DNA of 15,993 nt, taken from NCBI GenBank assembly GCA_964587915.1, contig CAZPMK010000040.1, forward strand, positions 1 to 15,993, written 5' to 3'. Shown here piece by piece: positions 12,775-15,993 of this stretch (position 1 is the first letter of the stretch; every line of letters begins with the position of its first letter). Below the pieces are notes generated by a model that did not search any database, had not been told where the DNA came from, and was given only the letters and a program-made list of their open reading frames with translations. The stretch is from CAG-177 sp964587915 (GTDB lineage: Bacteria > Bacillota > Clostridia > Oscillospirales > Acutalibacteraceae). The translations under genes were made by a program, and so were the position numbers.

Positions 12775-13488
12775 TCATGATTTGTTTTTTCTTTTTTTCA
12801 TTTTTGTAACCGCTACCGCTATGCAGTATATTTCTTTTGCACCGCACAGCCACAGCATTTTTGCACACTCGTCCATTGTTTCGCCCGAGGTGGATATATC
12901 ATCGCACAACAGCACCGTTTTATTCTCGACGGTCTCACGGTTTTCTATGTCAAAAACGCCTGTAAGATTGCCCTTACGCAGATAATAGCTCAAGCCGTGC
13001 TGTTTGTCGGTATCGTATATCTTTTTGATAACATTGGGAACAAACGGTATTTCGGTTCTGTCTGATATTTCTTTTGCTATCAAGGCACATTGATCATAGC
13101 CTCTTTCTTTGAGGCGTTTATCCGTGAGCGGTACGGATACTATCATGTCGAATTTCTTATTTGCAAAACGCTTCTTTACGGTTTTTGCCGCTTCCTCTCC
13201 GAAAGCCGGCGCACTTTTGGGATTGCGTCGGAATTTGAAAATGTGCATTCCCTTACGTACACAGCCCTCAAAGTAGAACGGTGCCGCCATTCCGCTATAA
13301 TATGTTGCACCTCGGCAGGAGCAGTATTTTTCTTCTCTGCCGCAATGCGGGCATATATCGCCCTTGATTCTCGAAAGCTGAGATTCACAGCTTTTGCAGG
13401 ACGGTCTGTCGGAAGCAACGGGCTTGCCGCAATAGGCACATCTTTTCGGAAACACCGCAAGCAGGAGCGATTCAAAGAGCTTTTTCAC
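12775..13488 (-). CDS. ComF-family phosphoribosyltransferase-like protein
   Basis: This 237-residue protein has two modules: an N-terminal zinc ribbon with paired cysteines (C17/C20, C31/C34, C46/C49, C56/C58) and a type I phosphoribosyltransferase fold with VPLTDKRLKERGYDQ and the PRPP loop VLLCDDISTSGET near residue 195. ComFC/GntX proteins are needed for uptake of single-stranded DNA in natural competence and are found widely outside competent species; the enzymatic reaction is not established. The GTG start overlaps the recD2 stop (GTGA), and its own TGA overlaps the in-frame ATG of the mreB-like gene, so the run is translationally coupled. The lysine-rich tail KMKKRKNKS looks ordinary. 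Confidence 0.92.
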   Translation of the reverse strand: MKKLFESLLLAVFPKRCAYCGKPVASDRPSCKSCESQLSRIKGDICPHCGREEKYCSCRGATYYSGMAAPFYFEGCVRKGMHIFKFRRNPKSAPAFGEEAAKTVKKRFANKKFDMIVSVPLTDKRLKERGYDQCALIAKEISDRTEIPFVPNVIKKIYDTDKQHGLSYYLRKGNLTGVFDIENRETVENKTVLLCDDISTSGETMDECAKMLWLCGAKEIYCIAVAVTKMKKRKNKS

Positions 13489-15686
13489 CCGTCATCACCC
13501 AGCATAATAAAATTTTTGAGTGCGGAATATCTTTTTGCCTTGCTGTTATTGGCAACCATTTTCTCTATGCTCTGTCTCGTTCCGACAAGAATCATAAGCT
13601 CCTTTGCTCTCGTAACCGCCGTGTACAGCAGGTTTCTGTACGCAAGCTGAGTCATCACGGAGGTAACGGGCATTACGACGGCGGGAAATTCGTTTCCCTG
13701 ACTCTTGTGAACCGTGACGGCATATGCGTGTTCAAGCTCCGAGGCAGATTCAAACGGATATTCGGCGGTTCTGTCATCATAACGGACATAAAGTATATGC
13801 GAGCCCTCGTCAATTTTTTCGAGGATTCCGATATCTCCGTTAAAAACACCCATTCCCTCTTTTTCGGGGCTGTTCCATACTATATTATAATTGTTTTTTG
13901 TCTGCATCAGCTTGTCGCCGACACGGAAAATTCGCTGTCCGAAATTGTGTTCCTTCTTATGCTTTGCAGGCGGATTTATGCTCTCTTGGAGCTGCTTGTT
14001 GAGATTAACCGTGCCCTCGTCGCCTTTTCTTGACGGACAGAGCACCTGTATATCCTCTACCGATGAATAGCCGTATGCCTTGGGAAGTCTCGACACACAC
14101 AGCTCCACCGTTGTTTTTGCACTCTGCGACTGAGTATATCTCTCCATAAAGAAGAAATCCTTATCCTTGCGGTTAAGCTCCGGCATTTCACCTGCAACTA
14201 TTTTATGTGCATTTGTGATTATAAGGCTCTCCATGGCTTGACGGAAAACCTCGCTCAGTTCAACAACGGGCAGAGCCTTGGAGCTTATCAAATCGTGGAG
14301 AACGTTTCCCGCTCCGACCGGCGGAAGCTGATCGGAATCGCCCACCATTACAAGACGGCAGCCTATCGGCAGGGCATCGAGCAGGCTTGAAAAAAGCAAG
14401 ATGTCAACCATGGAAAGCTCGTCTATTATGACCGCTCCCGCACTCAAAGGATTTCTCCTGTTGCGGCGGAACACGGGTCTGTCGTTTTTATCCCATTCGA
14501 CCTCCAAAAGACGGTGAACGGTTTGAGCTTCTCTGCCCGTAAGCTCGCTCATTCTTTTTGCGGCTCTTCCCGTCGGTGCGGCAAGTGCGACCTCAAGTCC
14601 CATGCTTTCAAAAACCTTTAATATTCCGCGGAGCGTGGTGGTTTTTCCCGTGCCGGGTCCGCCGGTTAAAATGAGCATACCCTTTTCAACGGCGAGCTTT
14701 ATTGCTTTTTTCTGCAAATCGTTATAGCATACGCCGCTTATAAGCTCGGCTTTCGATATCTGCTCGTCAATCGCCGTGTCGCACTTCGGAGCAAAGCGTT
14801 TCATAAACAATATCGCTTCGGCGGCACTGCGTTCGGCTTTATATATCTCGGGCATAAAAATATATTCCTTGCCCGACAAATTGTGTGAAATCAGAAATTT
14901 ATTTTCAATGAGCTTATCTATGCGAATTTCTATGTCATCATCCGTGCATTCAAGAAGCGATTGACACGGTGCGATGAGCTTTTCTCTCGGCAAGCAGGTG
15001 TGACCGTTGAGCAAGTTATGCCGTACAACATGGATTATTCCCGCATCCATTCTGCTTTCCGGTGTGGGCGGTACGGGGAGCTTTTCGGCAATACTGCTTG
15101 CTTTTTCAAAGCTGACGCCTATTCCCTCATTGCAAAGCATATACGGATTTCGCTCTATCGTTTCCACGGAACGCGGCCCGAACAGCTTATACGCTTTCAG
15201 ACTCTCGGTAGCCGTCATTCCGTATTTTTCAAGAGCTATCAAGGCTTCTCTTTCCGCGGCGGTGCGTACAAATTCTCGGGAAATTTCTCTTGCTCTGTCC
15301 TTGGAAATTCCTTTTATCTCAGCAAGTCTGTCGGGAAAATGCTCCATGATATAAAATGTTTCTTCACCGAAGCGTTCAACGATTTTACTTGCGGTTTTTT
15401 CTTTAACGCCCTTTATCATTCCCGATGAAAGATACGAAAGCATTTCACCTGCCGTTTTCGGTGTTTCACGGTGACAGCTCTCAACCTTGAACTGCTTTCC
15501 GAAGGTTGAATGAACAGTCCAGCTTCCTTTCAAGGTGACTTTTTCTCCGCAATACAGCGTACCGGTATTGCCTGCAGCAGTATAAAGCTCACCGCCGCTT
15601 GAAAATTCAAGGACGGTGTATCCGTTTTCTTCATTAAAGAAAGTGATATATTCAACCGTGCAGGTTATTTCGGTAAGCTCGCTCAT
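13485..15686 (-). CDS. recD2: RecD2-type ATP-dependent DNA helicase
   Basis: This is an SF1B 5'-3' helicase of the RecBC-independent RecD2 type, involved in DNA repair and mismatch/replication-fork maintenance. It has 733 residues from the ATG at 15686 (AAGGA 7 bases upstream; the ATG at 15692 is too close to the site). Order: N-terminal OB-like region (ITFFNEENGYTVLEF), helix-hairpin-helix repeats (IKGVKEKTASKIVERFG, IKGISKDRAREI) around residues 90-140, Walker A GGPGTGKT (342-349), APTGRAAKRM, Walker B VIIDELSMVD (419-428), GDSDQLPPVGAGNV, VFRQ, and VTVHKSQGNEF plus LLYTAVTRAK near the C-terminus. The length fits the family (about 720-750). It is the first gene after rnpB and overlaps comF. 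No separate promoter was found in the 37 bases before it. Confidence 0.95.
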   Translation of the reverse strand: MSELTEITCTVEYITFFNEENGYTVLEFSSGGELYTAAGNTGTLYCGEKVTLKGSWTVHSTFGKQFKVESCHRETPKTAGEMLSYLSSGMIKGVKEKTASKIVERFGEETFYIMEHFPDRLAEIKGISKDRAREISREFVRTAAEREALIALEKYGMTATESLKAYKLFGPRSVETIERNPYMLCNEGIGVSFEKASSIAEKLPVPPTPESRMDAGIIHVVRHNLLNGHTCLPREKLIAPCQSLLECTDDDIEIRIDKLIENKFLISHNLSGKEYIFMPEIYKAERSAAEAILFMKRFAPKCDTAIDEQISKAELISGVCYNDLQKKAIKLAVEKGMLILTGGPGTGKTTTLRGILKVFESMGLEVALAAPTGRAAKRMSELTGREAQTVHRLLEVEWDKNDRPVFRRNRRNPLSAGAVIIDELSMVDILLFSSLLDALPIGCRLVMVGDSDQLPPVGAGNVLHDLISSKALPVVELSEVFRQAMESLIITNAHKIVAGEMPELNRKDKDFFFMERYTQSQSAKTTVELCVSRLPKAYGYSSVEDIQVLCPSRKGDEGTVNLNKQLQESINPPAKHKKEHNFGQRIFRVGDKLMQTKNNYNIVWNSPEKEGMGVFNGDIGILEKIDEGSHILYVRYDDRTAEYPFESASELEHAYAVTVHKSQGNEFPAVVMPVTSVMTQLAYRNLLYTAVTRAKELMILVGTRQSIEKMVANNSKAKRYSALKNFIMLGDDG

Positions 15687-15723
15687 ACTCATTTCCTTTT
15701 GTCGGAATAATGGCGTGACGAGA

Positions 15724-15993
15724 GGATCTGTAAGCCGAGTTTTGTCATTTAAGGCAATCATCTGTCTACGCCGCACATTGCTGTACGGCTTTAGCCACCC
15801 GTCGGAGTATCGCTGAGCAAGCGCCGGACACAAGGTCCTCCTCCCGTCGGTGTTGCTTCGGATAGGGTTTACATGGCCGTACGGTCTCCCGCACGCCGGT
15901 GAGCTCTTACCTCGCCTTTTCAGCCTTACCGGTAAAACCGGCGGTATATCTCTGTTGCACTTTCCCTAAGGTCACCCTCGGCGGCCGTTAGCC
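15724..15993 (-). ncRNA. rnpB: RNase P RNA, 3' part (5' end beyond the window)
   Basis: This is the catalytic RNA that trims tRNA 5' leaders. On the minus strand the conserved blocks appear in order: GAGGGTGACCTTAGGGAAAG (about 15980-15957), GGCGAGGTAAGAGCTCACCG (15916-15896), GTAAACCC (15872-15865), AGACAGATGATTGCC (15767-15753) and the 3' CTCGGCTTACAG (15739-15728) that pairs back to form P4. The 5' end with GAGGAAAGUCCGGGC lies outside. The exact 3' end is approximate. No terminator is seen between it and recD2. Confidence 0.93.

Noticed and set aside
1..15993. tRNA, rRNA or replication origin
   Set aside because: No cloverleaf, ribosomal RNA sequence, or cluster of DnaA-type boxes was seen on either strand.

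Overview
The window looks like part of the chromosome of a low-to-mid GC, endospore-forming Clostridia member (Ruminococcaceae/Oscillospiraceae-like). It carries spoIIR, a recD2-comF-mreB-spoIIR gene order, Shine-Dalgarno sites of the GGAGG type and bacterial RNase P RNA. Every convincing gene reads on the minus strand, so the description runs from high to low coordinates.

Core block (15993 to 5499). The 3' part of rnpB enters from the window edge. It is followed by a tightly overlapping run of recD2 helicase, a ComF-type phosphoribosyltransferase, an MreB-like actin homologue and spoIIR, with a hairpin just before spoIIR and a terminator after it. Next is a Fur-family regulator followed by a zinc/manganese-type ABC importer (binding lipoprotein, ATPase, permease). 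The promoter of this operon lies between two near-identical Fur-type operators. A terminator ends it. A strong sigma-A promoter then drives a two-gene operon: a CofE-like (F420-0:L-glutamate ligase family) protein and a GuaA that has only the ATP-pyrophosphatase and dimerisation domains and lacks the glutaminase domain.

Island (5510 to 1182). The last codons of guaA contain a 16-bp sequence that is repeated exactly 4.3 kb away at 1182-1197. The segment between the copies is visibly AT-rich and holds a truncated TnpV-type transposon protein, an Xre regulator, two D12-class adenine methyltransferases and a nuclease resembling the AlwI/BstNBI type IIS family. This is best read as a small restriction-modification island inserted at the 3' end of guaA, a known integration hot spot. 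It contains no integrase.

Distal segment (1181 to 1). Beyond the second core copy are paired GTTGCCA repeats (possible integrase arm sites), a strong bidirectional terminator, a CFI-box-type protein with five 21-residue tandem repeats, and the first 21 codons of another Xre-type regulator cut by the window edge. This segment may be a second element inserted in tandem, or the original chromosome downstream of guaA.

The most distinctive points are the guaA-anchored, integrase-less restriction-modification island, the glutaminase-less GuaA beside a CofE-like ligase, and the tandem-repeat CFI-box protein. Identifications rest on motif recognition by eye; no database search was run.
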